From positions 78,637-142,636 of the forward strand of contig CANRJG010000001.1 of the NCBI GenBank assembly GCA_947630875.1: a stretch of 64,000 nt of DNA. The letters run 5' to 3'. Below are positions 52,055-61,067 of the stretch, piece by piece; the first letter of the stretch is position 1; every line of letters starts with the position of its first letter. Origin of the DNA: an uncultured Lachnospiraceae bacterium (GTDB lineage: Bacteria; Bacillota; Clostridia; Lachnospirales; Lachnospiraceae). The position numbers and the translations under genes are program-made. The notes beneath the pieces were generated by a model. That model worked only from the letters and a program-made list of their open reading frames with translations, was not told the DNA's origin and ran no database searches.

Positions 52055-54802
52055 TTACCTGTTCCTTATCGCATCGATCGGTCGTTTGGAAGCAATCCGC
52101 TTCACCGGAATAAAGCTGGCCGCCGCGGCAATCAGTACGCTCACTGCCAGAAGCAGCAGCACCTGACGGATGCCGAAGTGCAGCACGGTTACCAGAATGC
52201 CCAGATGTTTGCGCAGATAATAATTGATCAGCGCCGTCACGATTCCGGTACCGACGGCAGAGCATATAAAGTTGATCAGCGCGATGATCAGACTTTCCGA
52301 GAAGAAAATCCGGAATACGTCGTTGCTTCTGGACCCGATCGCCCGCAGGATCCCAATCTCCTGTTTTTTATATGCTATGCTGGTACTGATGAAATTAGCC
52401 AGCATCAGCGCCGCAAAAATGGCAAATCCGATACCGATATAAAGAAACAGCTTCGAAAACTCTTCCAGTTCCTCATTGATGGTATCCAGCTCATAAGTTA
52501 CAGAGTTTTCCAGCGCGCAGCGGGTGTCAACGTCCTCCCGATAGCAGTAGCGCACCAGCGTTTCCACGCCGTCCCTGTCTTCGGGCATGGCTCCGGCCGC
52601 AAAGCTGTAGATGCCTTCGTCGGGATCCGTAAACGCCTTCAGGGTCTTTTCTCCGGCAATGATAGTGGAACCGATATAGCGGTCCTCCGTATTGTCATAG
52701 ATGCCTGCGATGCGCCAGTCCGCGGAATCGTCGGTCTGTTCCATGTCGCTGTAGATGAACGCATTGTTTAACCGGATCAGCTCCGCCACTTCCTGCAGAG
52801 AAGACGCGGACATTCCATTTTCATCCACCGGCCAGTAATTCACCATGTCCGCCGATACGATCAGTTCATGCTCTCCCAGCGTCTTTTTCTCTCCGTCGAT
52901 CCAGAGCACCTTAGTTGTGTCAATCTGGGACAGATCGCAGATAAACTGGGGATTTACGCTGCGGTAATAGTCGTCGGTTTCCTTCATTTCAAAGGAAATC
53001 CAGTTTCTGGAAATCCGGCGGACATCCGGCACATCCTTGCTGATGCGTTCGATAAATCCTTCGCCGGTGATGGCCGTCTGCAGCATGCTGTAAACTTCAG
53101 CATTGGTCAGCTCCTGGAACAGAATGAAGCGCACCAGACTCTCCGCGTTGTCTTCATGCTCCGGTTTATCGGCCAGATACGCATAGCGGTCAAAGTCAAA
53201 ACCGGTGTCGTATACGCAGGTGATGGTATAATCCGTGCCGTCCAGACGCAGTGTTTTGCCCAGCATATCCTTATAGTCCCGGATTTCCTCGTATTTCATA
53301 TTTTCACCCCGGGGCGTTTTTCCGTCATTATAACCGAAGGCGAAAAAGGTTTCGCACATAATATCCGAAATGCCGATCTCATTTTTCTTACCGTCCGGCA
53401 GCACGCCGCATTTTACGCTCATCTGCAGCTTCTGCATGATATCCGCATTGACCTCGCAGAATCCGGTGATATAGGTAGGGTAAATGTCATAACCTTCCAG
53501 ATCGGTATGTTTTTCCGAATTGAAGTTTCCGCCGAAATCCGTGCTCATGCCGAAGGGCAGATACACACCCCGGCAATATACGCCGGTTTCCGCTTCCATG
53601 TCTTTGAGGTCTTCCTCCGACAGGCGATAATCGTACTTATCCCACCAGGTATAATCGTCGGATTCCACCTTTTTGGCCTTGGTGACGGCCACGTAAGGCA
53701 CAGCGGAATCCAGAATGGAATCGGTGCAGGTCTTGATGTGATTGTAAGCGCCGAAGGTATCCGCCAGCCCGAACAATCCGAAGGCGATACAGGACAGAAG
53801 AATCGTGATCACCAGACGGATCTTTTTGTGTTTGAGGCTGTTGGCGCCGATCTTTACCGCGCTTTTCGCCGGCAGTCTGGATTTGATCAGCTTGAAATCC
53901 TCCTCGGTATGGTTTTCAATTTTACTTTCATCCGTATCGGTAAATCCCCGGACGAACCCGCTTTTCTCACTGATTTTCAACCGGATGCGGTCTTCTTTCA
54001 CGCAGTCGATGTATTCGTTAATCCGAATCCGGTCCTCCTCCGTCAAATGATACCCGTTTTTGATCTCGATCTGATCCTGGCCGAACAGAATATCCTTATC
54101 CTCCGCATTTTCCGCCGGCAGACTTTCCGGATCATAGGACCGGTCGCGGATCACCCTGCCGTCCGACAGCTCGATGATCCGGTCCGCGTACTTCATGGCA
54201 AATTCCTGGTCGTGGGACACCACGATGACCAGCCGGTCTTTGGAAAGCCGCTTCAGGGTTTCCAGCACCTGCCGTCCCGTAACGGAATCCAGCGCGCCGG
54301 TGGGTTCGTCCGCCATGATGATTCTCGGATCTTTCACCAGCGCACGAGCAATGGCCACCCGCTGCTTCTGCCCGCCGGACAGCTCGTTGGGCTTGCGGTT
54401 TCCATAATCTCCCAGATCCACTTCCTGCAGGATGTGATTGATCTTCGCATCTTCCGCCTTCTCCCCCTGCAGTTCGATGGCAAGGGCAATGTTGGCCCCC
54501 ACCGAAAATTCCTCCAGCACATTGTATTCCTGAAAGATAAATCCCACATAGGTATTGCGGTAGGAATCAAAATGCTGCTGGGTGAAGTTTTTGGACGAGG
54601 TTCCCTTGATGATAATCTCGCCGCTGTCATAGCGGTCCAGACCGCCCAGCAGGTTCAGCAGCGTGGATTTGCCGCTGCCGCTTTTGCCCAGCAAAAAAAC
54701 CATGCCCGTATCCGGGAAACGGATGGAAACATCCTCCAGCGCCGTCACCGGAACGCCTTTTTTCGGTTTGTAAATTTTTGTAAGTCCGATGGTTTGCAGC
54801 AT
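52055..54802 (-). CDS. ABC transporter with fused ATPase and FtsX permease
   Basis: A 915-residue fusion. Residues 1-225 are a MacB/LolD-like ATPase (Walker [10 protein letters not shown], signature L-S-G-G-Q-K-Q-R, Walker [13 protein letters not shown]). A linker and one helix (about 330-352) lead to a large extracellular region, then a C-terminal FtsX block with I-G-I-L-R-A-I-G-S and three helices. This layout is common in Clostridia for transporters next to VanRS/BceRS-like systems that counter cell-wall antibiotics. It is 2 bases after the histidine kinase gene; AGGAG precedes the ATG. Confidence 0.92.
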   Translation of the reverse strand: MLQTIGLTKIYKPKKGVPVTALEDVSIRFPDTGMVFLLGKSGSGKSTLLNLLGGLDRYDSGEIIIKGTSSKNFTQQHFDSYRNTYVGFIFQEYNVLEEFSVGANIALAIELQGEKAEDAKINHILQEVDLGDYGNRKPNELSGGQKQRVAIARALVKDPRIIMADEPTGALDSVTGRQVLETLKRLSKDRLVIVVSHDQEFAMKYADRIIELSDGRVIRDRSYDPESLPAENAEDKDILFGQDQIEIKNGYHLTEEDRIRINEYIDCVKEDRIRLKISEKSGFVRGFTDTDESKIENHTEEDFKLIKSRLPAKSAVKIGANSLKHKKIRLVITILLSCIAFGLFGLADTFGAYNHIKTCTDSILDSAVPYVAVTKAKKVESDDYTWWDKYDYRLSEEDLKDMEAETGVYCRGVYLPFGMSTDFGGNFNSEKHTDLEGYDIYPTYITGFCEVNADIMQKLQMSVKCGVLPDGKKNEIGISDIMCETFFAFGYNDGKTPRGENMKYEEIRDYKDMLGKTLRLDGTDYTITCVYDTGFDFDRYAYLADKPEHEDNAESLVRFILFQELTNAEVYSMLQTAITGEGFIERISKDVPDVRRISRNWISFEMKETDDYYRSVNPQFICDLSQIDTTKVLWIDGEKKTLGEHELIVSADMVNYWPVDENGMSASSLQEVAELIRLNNAFIYSDMEQTDDSADWRIAGIYDNTEDRYIGSTIIAGEKTLKAFTDPDEGIYSFAAGAMPEDRDGVETLVRYCYREDVDTRCALENSVTYELDTINEELEEFSKLFLYIGIGFAIFAALMLANFISTSIAYKKQEIGILRAIGSRSNDVFRIFFSESLIIALINFICSAVGTGIVTALINYYLRKHLGILVTVLHFGIRQVLLLLAVSVLIAAAASFIPVKRIASKRPIDAIRNR

Positions 54803-54804
54803 AT

Positions 54805-56916
54805 CTATACTCCTGTTCTTTGAAATGTAATAACGACTTTAAATAAATCTCCGTCCACCAGTATCCGGAAGCTGCCGTTCTGCAGTTTGATCAGGCTTTC
54901 CGCAATGGAAAGGCCCAGACCGCTGCCTTCCGTGTTTCTGGAGCTGTCGCCCCGGACGAAACGTTCCAGCAGTTCCTCTCCCGACACATTCAGCCGGGTT
55001 TTGGAAATGTTCCGGAAAATAATCTTCACTTCCTGCTCTGTTTCTTCCAGAGACAGATATACCCGGGAGGAGGGCAGCGAATATTTGCAGGCATTTCCCA
55101 GCAGATTATCGAAAACCCGCCAGAGGTAGCGCCCGTCGGCGCTGATGATCACCGGATGCTCCGGCTTGTCGATCAGCATCGAGAGCTGATTTGCCGCAAA
55201 TTTTTCTTTGTATTCTCCCGCGGCCTGTTCCAGCAGGATCCCGGCGTCAATGGGCATCATTTGTACCTTGATATTACCCGTGGTGGCCTTGGAACATTCC
55301 ACCAGATCTTCGATGAGTTTTTTCAGCCGTCCCGACTGCCGCTCCAACACCTCAATGTAGCTGCAGATGGTTTCATTTTCCGGCTTTTCCTTCCGGATCA
55401 GATCCACGTAGTTGATAATGGAGGTCAGGGGCGTTTTGATATCGTGGGAAACATTGGTAATCAGTTCCGTCTTTAAATGTTCCGACTTCATGCGCTCGCT
55501 GACTTCCTTAGCCATGCCCTCGTTGATATGATTGATGTCCTCCGCGAATTTCCGAAATCCCGGCATCATGCGGGCCACGTCGATCTTGCTGTTGAAATTT
55601 CCTTCCCCCAGTTCCCGCACACTCTGCTCCAGCTTCTGGAAATTAATAGCCACCAGCATGATGAGCGGTACAAAGATGACGTTGCACAGCAGCCAAAGCA
55701 CCAGCCCCAGTTCAAAGTCCCAAGCCAGCAGAAGCAGCAGACTGAGGGCGGATAATACAGCCAGCGCCACCACCGTTTTCCAGATCACGGGTATGGAGGT
55801 CACCAGATGGCAGATCCCTTTCCACAGCTTTACGGCAATGGTTTTAAGCAACACCAGCAGCCGGTAAATCACGGTGTTTTTCCACCAGGCGCCGCATTTT
55901 GCCCGGGCGGCAAAGCTCATCAGAAGCCCAAGCACCAGCAGCAAAGCCAGCACCGCCAGGACGACGCCGACAATCACTTCCCCCAAAACGGTGTAATCGA
56001 AACCTTCCGCCAGACAGGCAACGGAAATGCCCGCTGTAAAAAATGCCGCCGCGAAATACAGATCAAAGGGAATCTTATCCATCCAGTTTAAGCGGATGCC
56101 TTCCACGCCTGCCTTGTGCCCGGCGCTGCACATCAGGAAAATAAACAGCAGTACAGCGGCAATGGCCCCCAGTCCTGCGAAAACGATCAGATAGTAACGG
56201 ATGCCGATCAGCAGATCGATCCATTTCATCTGATAGTACAGCCGGTCCTTAGTTGAAAGATCCTGCGCGATGCGTTCTTCCACCAACAGATGCAGTTCCT
56301 CGCCCGTGGTATAATGGATGTCCAGAATACATTCCGGCAGACCGTCGTTGTCCGTATCCTCATCGTAATAATCATAGCTGACGTCGTGATATGCTTTCTG
56401 GTATTCCTGGATGGTGCGCCAGCGATCCTGGTACCGTTCAAAGATAAGCACCTCGCTCTGTTCCTCTTTGCCGGCCAGCACCGTCGTATACCTTACCCCC
56501 TGCCAGACGGGATTTTTGACTTCGTAATTCTGAAACAGCTGCGTCCCGTCCTCCAGGCAGATCCGCACGGACAGATTGGTATTCTTCTGATCCAGCTGGG
56601 AACGCAGCGCCTGCATGCTCTGTGCGCCGAGCATTTCCTCGGCTGTCAGCGCATCTTCCGGAAAGCTGCGAACCTCCTCCGTCTCCCCGTCCGGGACATC
56701 CAGTTCATTTTCCAGGAGGCTTCGAACCTCCTCGATCTGCACCTGCGCATAATCGTCATAAAGATTGTTTTTCAGCGATTCTCCGTTGTCAAAATACACC
56801 CCGTACAGCGCCAGCATCACGATACCGGTCACTGTAACGGCCAACACGACGACGTTGATGATAAACAGCACGATGGCCGAAATCTTTGCCCCCAGACTTG
56901 ACAGCAGCTTATTCAT
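54805..56916 (-). CDS. Histidine kinase with extracellular domain and multiple membrane helices
   Basis: A 703-residue kinase. The first helix (about 12-40) leads to an extracellular region of nearly 200 residues, followed by five helices (about 237-263, 283-303, 311-335, 378-398, 404-426), a linker, HisKA with His491 (N-V-S-H-D-I-K-T-P) and HATPase with D-N-L-L-G-N-A-C-K-Y and G-L-G-L-S-I-A. The extracellular region includes an acidic D-E-D-T-D-N-D-G-L stretch that resembles a calcium-binding loop. It overlaps the regulator gene by 8 bases. The ligand is unknown; envelope stress is likely from its neighbours. Confidence 0.92.
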   Translation of the reverse strand: MNKLLSSLGAKISAIVLFIINVVVLAVTVTGIVMLALYGVYFDNGESLKNNLYDDYAQVQIEEVRSLLENELDVPDGETEEVRSFPEDALTAEEMLGAQSMQALRSQLDQKNTNLSVRICLEDGTQLFQNYEVKNPVWQGVRYTTVLAGKEEQSEVLIFERYQDRWRTIQEYQKAYHDVSYDYYDEDTDNDGLPECILDIHYTTGEELHLLVEERIAQDLSTKDRLYYQMKWIDLLIGIRYYLIVFAGLGAIAAVLLFIFLMCSAGHKAGVEGIRLNWMDKIPFDLYFAAAFFTAGISVACLAEGFDYTVLGEVIVGVVLAVLALLLVLGLLMSFAARAKCGAWWKNTVIYRLLVLLKTIAVKLWKGICHLVTSIPVIWKTVVALAVLSALSLLLLLAWDFELGLVLWLLCNVIFVPLIMLVAINFQKLEQSVRELGEGNFNSKIDVARMMPGFRKFAEDINHINEGMAKEVSERMKSEHLKTELITNVSHDIKTPLTSIINYVDLIRKEKPENETICSYIEVLERQSGRLKKLIEDLVECSKATTGNIKVQMMPIDAGILLEQAAGEYKEKFAANQLSMLIDKPEHPVIISADGRYLWRVFDNLLGNACKYSLPSSRVYLSLEETEQEVKIIFRNISKTRLNVSGEELLERFVRGDSSRNTEGSGLGLSIAESLIKLQNGSFRILVDGDLFKVVITFQRTGV

Positions 56917-57616
56917 CTCTGCCTCCCTTCACCAGCTTGTATCCCTTGGCCCAGACCACTTTCAGGTACCGGGGTTCCGTGGGATTGATCTCGATCTTTT
57001 CCCGGATATGGCGGATATGTACCGCCACCGTGCTTTCCGCTCCCAGCGGCAGATCCTTCCATACGTTCCGGTAGATTTCCTTCGGGGAAAATACCGTCCC
57101 CGGATGCTGCATCAGCAGTTTCAGTATTTCAAACTCCGTAGGGGTAAACGCCACCGGCTCCCCCTCCACGAACACCTCTTTTGTGGTATCGTTGAGTTCG
57201 ATGCCGCCGATGGTATACACCGTCTCCGAGGGTTCCGCCGGCTTTGATCCCAGTTTCATATAACGCCGCAGCTGGGAACGCACCCGGGCCAGCACCTCTA
57301 CCGGGTTAAAGGGCTTCGTCACGTAGTCGTCCGCCCCAATGTTCAGTCCCAGAATCTTGTCCGTATCCTCGCTTTTTGCGGAAAGCATGATGACCGGCAC
57401 GTTGCTGAAGGCCCGCAGCTTTGACAGCGCCGTGATCCCGTCCATTTCCGGCATCATGATATCTAAAAGCACCAGATGAATGTCTTCCTTTTCCATGATG
57501 GCCAGCGCTTCCTCTCCGGAGTAGGCCAGAAAGGTATGATAAGACTCCGATTCCAGATATATCTTCAGTGAATTGACGATATCTACTTCATCATCGCAGA
57601 TCAGTATATTGTACAT
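56909..57616 (-). CDS. OmpR/VanR-family response regulator
   Basis: A 235-residue regulator: receiver domain with phospho-acceptor Asp52 in L-L-D-I-M-M-P and T-K-P-F lysine, then a winged helix with V-x-V-H-I-R-H-I-R-E-K-I as the recognition helix. It closely resembles VanR-type regulators. First gene of the operon regulator-kinase-ABC-amidase. Direct repeats just upstream of its -35 may be its own binding site. Confidence 0.95.
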   Translation of the reverse strand: MYNILICDDEVDIVNSLKIYLESESYHTFLAYSGEEALAIMEKEDIHLVLLDIMMPEMDGITALSKLRAFSNVPVIMLSAKSEDTDKILGLNIGADDYVTKPFNPVEVLARVRSQLRRYMKLGSKPAEPSETVYTIGGIELNDTTKEVFVEGEPVAFTPTEFEILKLLMQHPGTVFSPKEIYRNVWKDLPLGAESTVAVHIRHIREKIEINPTEPRYLKVVWAKGYKLVKGGRDE

Positions 57617-57645
57617 GTTTTGCTCTCCCCGTTCTTTATATTGCT

Positions 57646-57701
57646 ATCATACCCGTAAAAGTTTTAAAAACCAAGATGGCATTCTTTTAAGAAAGTTTAA
57701 A
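57646..57701 (-). promoter_or_regulatory. Promoter of the TCS/ABC/amidase operon with TTTAAA direct repeats
   Basis: Minus-strand TTGGTT (57669-57674), 17-base spacer, TATGAT (57646-57651). Upstream, TTTAAA (57696-57701) and TTAAAA (57685-57690) are spaced 11 bases, with another TTAAAA two turns on (57662-57667), a pattern expected for an OmpR-family regulator. Confidence 0.6.
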
Positions 57702-57720
57702 GTTTCCCTGATCATACAGG

Positions 57721-57748
57721 AAAAGACAGCCTGCAGCAGACTGTCTTC
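57721..57748 (-). terminator. Terminator after the threonine aldolase gene
   Basis: AAGACAG / CTGTCTT stem, extended inward by CTG / CAG, with TTTTCC following on the minus strand, 26 bases after the stop. Confidence 0.5.
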
Positions 57749-57774
57749 TACAGATATGTACATTCCATTGTTCT

Positions 57775-58800
57775 CTACAGGATCCTTCGCAGCGCTTCCA
57801 GGTCTTCCCGCGTGGTGGCCCAGCTGGTGGCTGCCCGGATCACCACGTGATGGTCGTCGGTGCGCTCCCAGAAGCCAAAGGCTGCTTTTGTTTTCAACAT
57901 TGCATAATGGTCATTTTCCAGCAGGATGAACTGCTGGTTTGTGGGCGTTTCCAGGAAAAACCCATATCCTTTTTCCCGAAACGTGTCTTTCAGCAGCGCC
58001 GCCATATCGTCCGCGTGCCTGCAGATTTCCATATAAAGGCCGTCGGTAAACAGGGTATCGAACTGGATACCCAGCAGCCGTCCCTTGGCCAGCAGCGCGC
58101 CGTGCTGTTTGATCCGGGTCATAAAATGGGCCGGCATATTGTTTTTGGTAAAGACCAGCGCTTCGCCGCAAAGAGCCCCCGCCTTGGTACCGCCAATGTA
58201 AAATACGTCGCAGGCGGCAGCAATTTCCGGTAAAGAGGGCACGTCTCCGCCGGCAGCCAGGGCATATCCCAGCCGCGCGCCGTCCATATACAGCGGGATC
58301 CGGTACCTGCCGCACAGCGCGGAAAGGGCAAAAAGCTCCTCCCGGCTGTAAAGAGTGCCGTATTCCGTGGGATGGGAAATGTAGACCATACCGGGAAATA
58401 CCATGTGTTCATAGTTTTCATCCAGGAAAAATTGTTCCAGGAAATGTTCCAGTTCCCTGGCATCTATCTTTCCCTGATGCTGGGGCAGGGTCAGTACCTT
58501 GTGTCCGGCGGCTTCAATGGCCCCGGCCTCATGGGTATTGATATGTCCCGTTTCCGCTGCAATCACGCCTTCATAAGGCGCCAGCATGGTGGCCGTCACA
58601 ATTTTATTGGTCTGGGTGCCGCCCATCAGGAAACAGATCTGGGCCTGCGGACAGGCGCAGGCTTCTCTGATTTTTTCCTTTGCCTGCTGACTGTAAATGT
58701 CTTCCCCGTACCCGGTGAGTTTTTCCAGATTGGTTTCCATAAGGCGCGCCAGAATCTTCGGGTGCGCGCCCTGAATATAATCACTTTCAAATGACAGCAT
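57775..58800 (-). CDS. Low-specificity L-threonine aldolase (PLP-dependent)
   Basis: A 341-residue fold-type I PLP enzyme of the threonine aldolase/beta-eliminating lyase family, cleaving L-threonine or L-allo-threonine to glycine and acetaldehyde. L-M-G-G-T-Q-T-N-K binds the cofactor phosphate, M-D-G-A-R-L-G has the Asp that contacts the PLP ring nitrogen, and Y-I-G-G-T-K-A-G carries the Schiff-base Lys. AGAGGA stands ahead of the ATG. Last gene of the cdd-HD-aldolase operon. Aminotransferase-like activities cannot be fully excluded. Confidence 0.9.
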   Translation of the reverse strand: MLSFESDYIQGAHPKILARLMETNLEKLTGYGEDIYSQQAKEKIREACACPQAQICFLMGGTQTNKIVTATMLAPYEGVIAAETGHINTHEAGAIEAAGHKVLTLPQHQGKIDARELEHFLEQFFLDENYEHMVFPGMVYISHPTEYGTLYSREELFALSALCGRYRIPLYMDGARLGYALAAGGDVPSLPEIAAACDVFYIGGTKAGALCGEALVFTKNNMPAHFMTRIKQHGALLAKGRLLGIQFDTLFTDGLYMEICRHADDMAALLKDTFREKGYGFFLETPTNQQFILLENDHYAMLKTKAAFGFWERTDDHHVVIRAATSWATTREDLEALRRIL

Positions 58801-58825
58801 TGATTTCCTCTTTCCGACAGGCCTT

Positions 58826-59401
58826 TTACGCTTCGCAGGGGCCTTCCTCTTTGATTTTTCTTCTCGTCCACCCGTCGATTTCCTGCTTCAGTGCCGTCAG
58901 ATAGGACGAAAAGGCGACTTTATCACTTCCGTAAGTCAGCTGCAGCTCATATTCCAGCGGCAGCCAGGTGGATATATCCGATTCATTGTGCTGGATCACG
59001 GCTTCCAGATTGTCCAGTGCCTTGTAAATCTTCGCTTCTGTGGTTTCCAGCGCGTCCATTTCCGCCAGCAGCGCCGGGAGGCTTTCATTCCAGGGCGCGG
59101 GAAAACTTCTCACCCAGGCCTCCAGCTGCGCGGCTTCTTTGGTGCTGTCGGCGTCCTTCTTTTCAAATACTGGAATGTCTCCCGTAAAGGCCTCCCCCAG
59201 ATCGTGGATCAGGCACATTCGGATGACCTTGTTCATGTCCGCCTCAGGAAATTCATCCTCCAGCAGCATGGCAGACAGCGCCAGCCGCCAGCTGTGCTCC
59301 GCCACGCTCTCCGGCCGTCCCGTGGAGGTGACGCAATGCCTGGTATTGCATTTGAGTTTTTCCGCCACCGATAAAATATCCAGTAATTCCGCCGGTTTCA
59401 T
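58826..59401 (-). CDS. HD-domain phosphohydrolase (YfbR/5'-deoxynucleotidase-like)
   Basis: A 191-residue HD protein. S-V-A-E-H-S-W-R (about 32-39) supplies the first metal His, L-I-H-D-L-G-E (about 68-74) the H-D pair, and a later Asp in A-L-D-N-L-E-A completes the site; these features match YfbR-like 5'-deoxynucleotidases acting on dNMPs. It overlaps cdd by 4 bases (ATGA), and the pairing with cytidine deaminase supports a role in pyrimidine nucleotide salvage (inference). Confidence 0.88.
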   Translation of the reverse strand: MKPAELLDILSVAEKLKCNTRHCVTSTGRPESVAEHSWRLALSAMLLEDEFPEADMNKVIRMCLIHDLGEAFTGDIPVFEKKDADSTKEAAQLEAWVRSFPAPWNESLPALLAEMDALETTEAKIYKALDNLEAVIQHNESDISTWLPLEYELQLTYGSDKVAFSSYLTALKQEIDGWTRRKIKEEGPCEA

Positions 59402-59820
59402 CCGATGTCCTCCCTTTCTGCCGGATTCAGGAAAGATCCATCAAACCCATCCGGCAGCAGTTCCTTTGTATTCGTACAGACCGTCTCTTTGCCGTTGGAA
59501 AGAATCACAGGCACGGCCTCCGCCAGCAGTTCGGCGAACACCTGCCTGCAGATACCGCAGGGCGTACAGATCCGCTCCGATGCGGCGGTAATGGCAATGG
59601 CTTCGATGTCCTGTTTCCGATACCCCTTTGCATACGCCGCAAACAGGGCGTTTCGCTCCGCGCAGCTGGTGGCTCCGTAGGAGGCGTTTTCCACGTTGGC
59701 TCCCAAAATATAGTTTCCGTCCTTCGTCGCTACGCAGGCTCCCACCTGAAAATGCGAATAAGGCGCATAGGCGTGCTCCCGCGCTTCCCGGGCCTTCTGT
59801 ATCAAAATCTCTGTTTTCAA
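59398..59820 (-). CDS. cdd: Cytidine deaminase
   Basis: A 140-residue zinc enzyme deaminating cytidine and deoxycytidine. C-A-E-R-N-A has the zinc Cys and catalytic Glu, P-C-G-I-C-R-Q the other two zinc Cys, and A-Y-A-P-Y-S-H-F-x-V-G-A near the N-terminus is the family start. The start codon is TTG at 59820, with GGAGGG about 9 bases upstream and no alternative Met nearby. First gene of an operon with the HD phosphohydrolase and threonine aldolase. Confidence 0.95.
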   Translation of the reverse strand: MKTEILIQKAREAREHAYAPYSHFQVGACVATKDGNYILGANVENASYGATSCAERNALFAAYAKGYRKQDIEAIAITAASERICTPCGICRQVFAELLAEAVPVILSNGKETVCTNTKELLPDGFDGSFLNPAEREDIG

Positions 59821-59859
59821 CGCTTCTTTCCCTCCGGTTTTTTGTCTGTATTACAAATT

Positions 59860-59888
59860 ATTATAATCTCCCGTCCCGCAAATGACAA
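59860..59888 (-). promoter_or_regulatory. Sigma-A promoter of the cdd operon
   Basis: Minus-strand TTGTCA (59883-59888), 17-base spacer, perfect TATAAT (59860-59865). Confidence 0.8.
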
Positions 59889-59905
59889 GCCTTTGCCGCC
59901 GGAAT

Positions 59906-59947
59906 AAAAAAATCCCGAAACGCCTGATTTCTCAGATATTTCGGGAT
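59906..59947 (-). terminator. Intrinsic terminator of the tRNA-Glu/tRNA-Cys transcript
   Basis: Stem ATCCCGAAA / TTTCGGGAT (59912-59920 with 59939-59947), an inner CTGA/TCAG pairing, and seven U on the minus-strand RNA, 10 bases after tRNA-Cys. Confidence 0.88.
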
Positions 59948-59957
59948 ATTCTCAAAG

Positions 59958-60028
59958 AGGCGTCAACCAGATTTGAACTGGTGATCAGGGTGTTGCAGAC
60001 CCGTGCCTTACCACTTGGCTATGACGCC
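59958..60028 (-). tRNA. tRNA-Cys (GCA)
   Basis: A 71-nt cloverleaf on the minus strand: acceptor GGCGTCA / TGACGCC, anticodon loop CTGCAAC with GCA, T-arm CCAG-TTCAAAT-CTGG, and the U73 discriminator that is a Cys identity element. CCA is not encoded. Confidence 0.96.
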
Positions 60029-60081
60029 TGATCTATAAAACATCACAGGAAGGAAATCCATCAGCACTTCCTTCCTGTAAG

Positions 60082-60153
60082 TGACTCCGACGGGAATCGA
60101 ACCCGTGTTACCGCCGTGAAAGGGCGATGTCTTAACCGCTTGACCACGGAGCC
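60082..60153 (-). tRNA. tRNA-Glu (UUC)
   Basis: A 72-nt cloverleaf on the minus strand: acceptor GGCTCCG / CGGAGTC (one G-U pair), anticodon loop CTTTCAC with TTC, T-arm CGGG-TTCGATT-CCCG, discriminator A73. CCA is not encoded. It lies 53 bases ahead of tRNA-Cys in one transcript. Confidence 0.96.
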
Positions 60154-60186
60154 ATATCACATACCGCCACATCAGCGGCGAAGATA

Positions 60187-60215
60187 ATACTATCATATCT
60201 TCTTTTGATTTGCAA
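60187..60215 (-). promoter_or_regulatory. Sigma-A promoter of the tRNA pair
   Basis: Minus-strand TTGCAA (60210-60215), 17-base spacer, TAGTAT (60187-60192), 34 bases before tRNA-Glu and just after the coaX terminator. Confidence 0.75.
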
Positions 60216-60225
60216 GCACTTTTAC

Positions 60226-60272
60226 AAAAAAATTCTCGCTGCCGCTCCCGGGTCCAAAATCCCGCGGCAACG
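60226..60272 (-). terminator. Intrinsic terminator of the pan-coa operon
   Basis: Minus-strand stem CGTTGCCGC / GCGGCAGCG (60264-60272 with 60237-60245, one G-U pair) followed by AGAATTTTTTT, 6 bases after the coaX stop. Confidence 0.85.
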
Positions 60273-60278
60273 CAGATT

Positions 60279-61067
60279 TTACCGGTCAGGCACGCTCCTC
60301 GCGTAGATTTTTGCCATGCCCTGATAGAGCAGATCCGGCTGCAGACGATGGGAATGTCTGCAAAATTCGGATACCAGCGGCGCATAGCCGCCAGTCAGCA
60401 CCAGCGAAACTTTGTGCTGCAGAAAGGCTTCCACTTCTGCGGTCAGCCCGTCGATCATGGCCGCAGCGCCACGCACCGCGCCGGACAGCATACATTCTTC
60501 TGTGGTCCGGCCGATCAGACGGGCAGGTTTTTCCGGCTGCAGCCGGGGCAGCTGTGCCGTATGGCTGCGCAGTGCATCCAGTCCGGTACCGACGCCGGTA
60601 CAGATCATACCGCCCAGAAAACTGCAGGATGCATCTACCACATTCAGGGTGGTGGCCGTACCCAGATCCGCCGTTACCACCGGCAGGGGACAAAGTGCTG
60701 CCGCGCCCGCCGCATCGCAAATCCGGTCAATGCCCAGCCTTTCCGGAGATTGTATCGCCAGCCGAAGCCCGGTATCGCTTTTCAAAGTAATGACGTAGGC
60801 TTCCAGTCCCAGCATCTGCCGCACGCAGTTTAACACAGGATTTAGCAGCGCCGGTACGACACAGGAAACCACCGCTCCCTGAAATCCGGCGTTTTCACAT
60901 CCCTGCACTTTAAGCAGCCGCTGCATTTCGGCGCCGATCTGCGCCTCGCTTCTTTCCGGCGCCGTCTGCATCCGGCAGGCCCAAAGGGTCCGGTATCCCT
61001 GCTGCGGATCTGTTTCCAGCCCGCAGAGCCCGGTACTTGTATTTCCGATATCAATCGCAAGAATCAT
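60279..61067 (-). CDS. coaX: Type III pantothenate kinase
   Basis: A 262-residue ASKHA-fold kinase that phosphorylates pantothenate, the committing step of CoA synthesis. D-I-G-N-T at 6-10 is the ATP-binding PHOSPHATE 1 motif, G-I-D-R-I-C-D the substrate region, D-L-G-T-A-T-T the catalytic Asp segment and L-T-G-G-Y-A the adenosine motif. It overlaps coaBC by 17 bases. Type III enzymes are not inhibited by CoA, so control must lie elsewhere. Last gene of panB-panC-panD-coaBC-coaX, ended by a terminator. Confidence 0.95.
   Translation of the reverse strand: MILAIDIGNTSTGLCGLETDPQQGYRTLWACRMQTAPERSEAQIGAEMQRLLKVQGCENAGFQGAVVSCVVPALLNPVLNCVRQMLGLEAYVITLKSDTGLRLAIQSPERLGIDRICDAAGAAALCPLPVVTADLGTATTLNVVDASCSFLGGMICTGVGTGLDALRSHTAQLPRLQPEKPARLIGRTTEECMLSGAVRGAAAMIDGLTAEVEAFLQHKVSLVLTGGYAPLVSEFCRHSHRLQPDLLYQGMAKIYARSVPDR

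Noticed and set aside
52868..54823. A 651-codon plus-strand ORF opposite the ABC/FtsX fusion gene.
   Set aside because: The opposite strand holds all ABC motifs; the long open frame follows from the codon bias of GC-ending codons.
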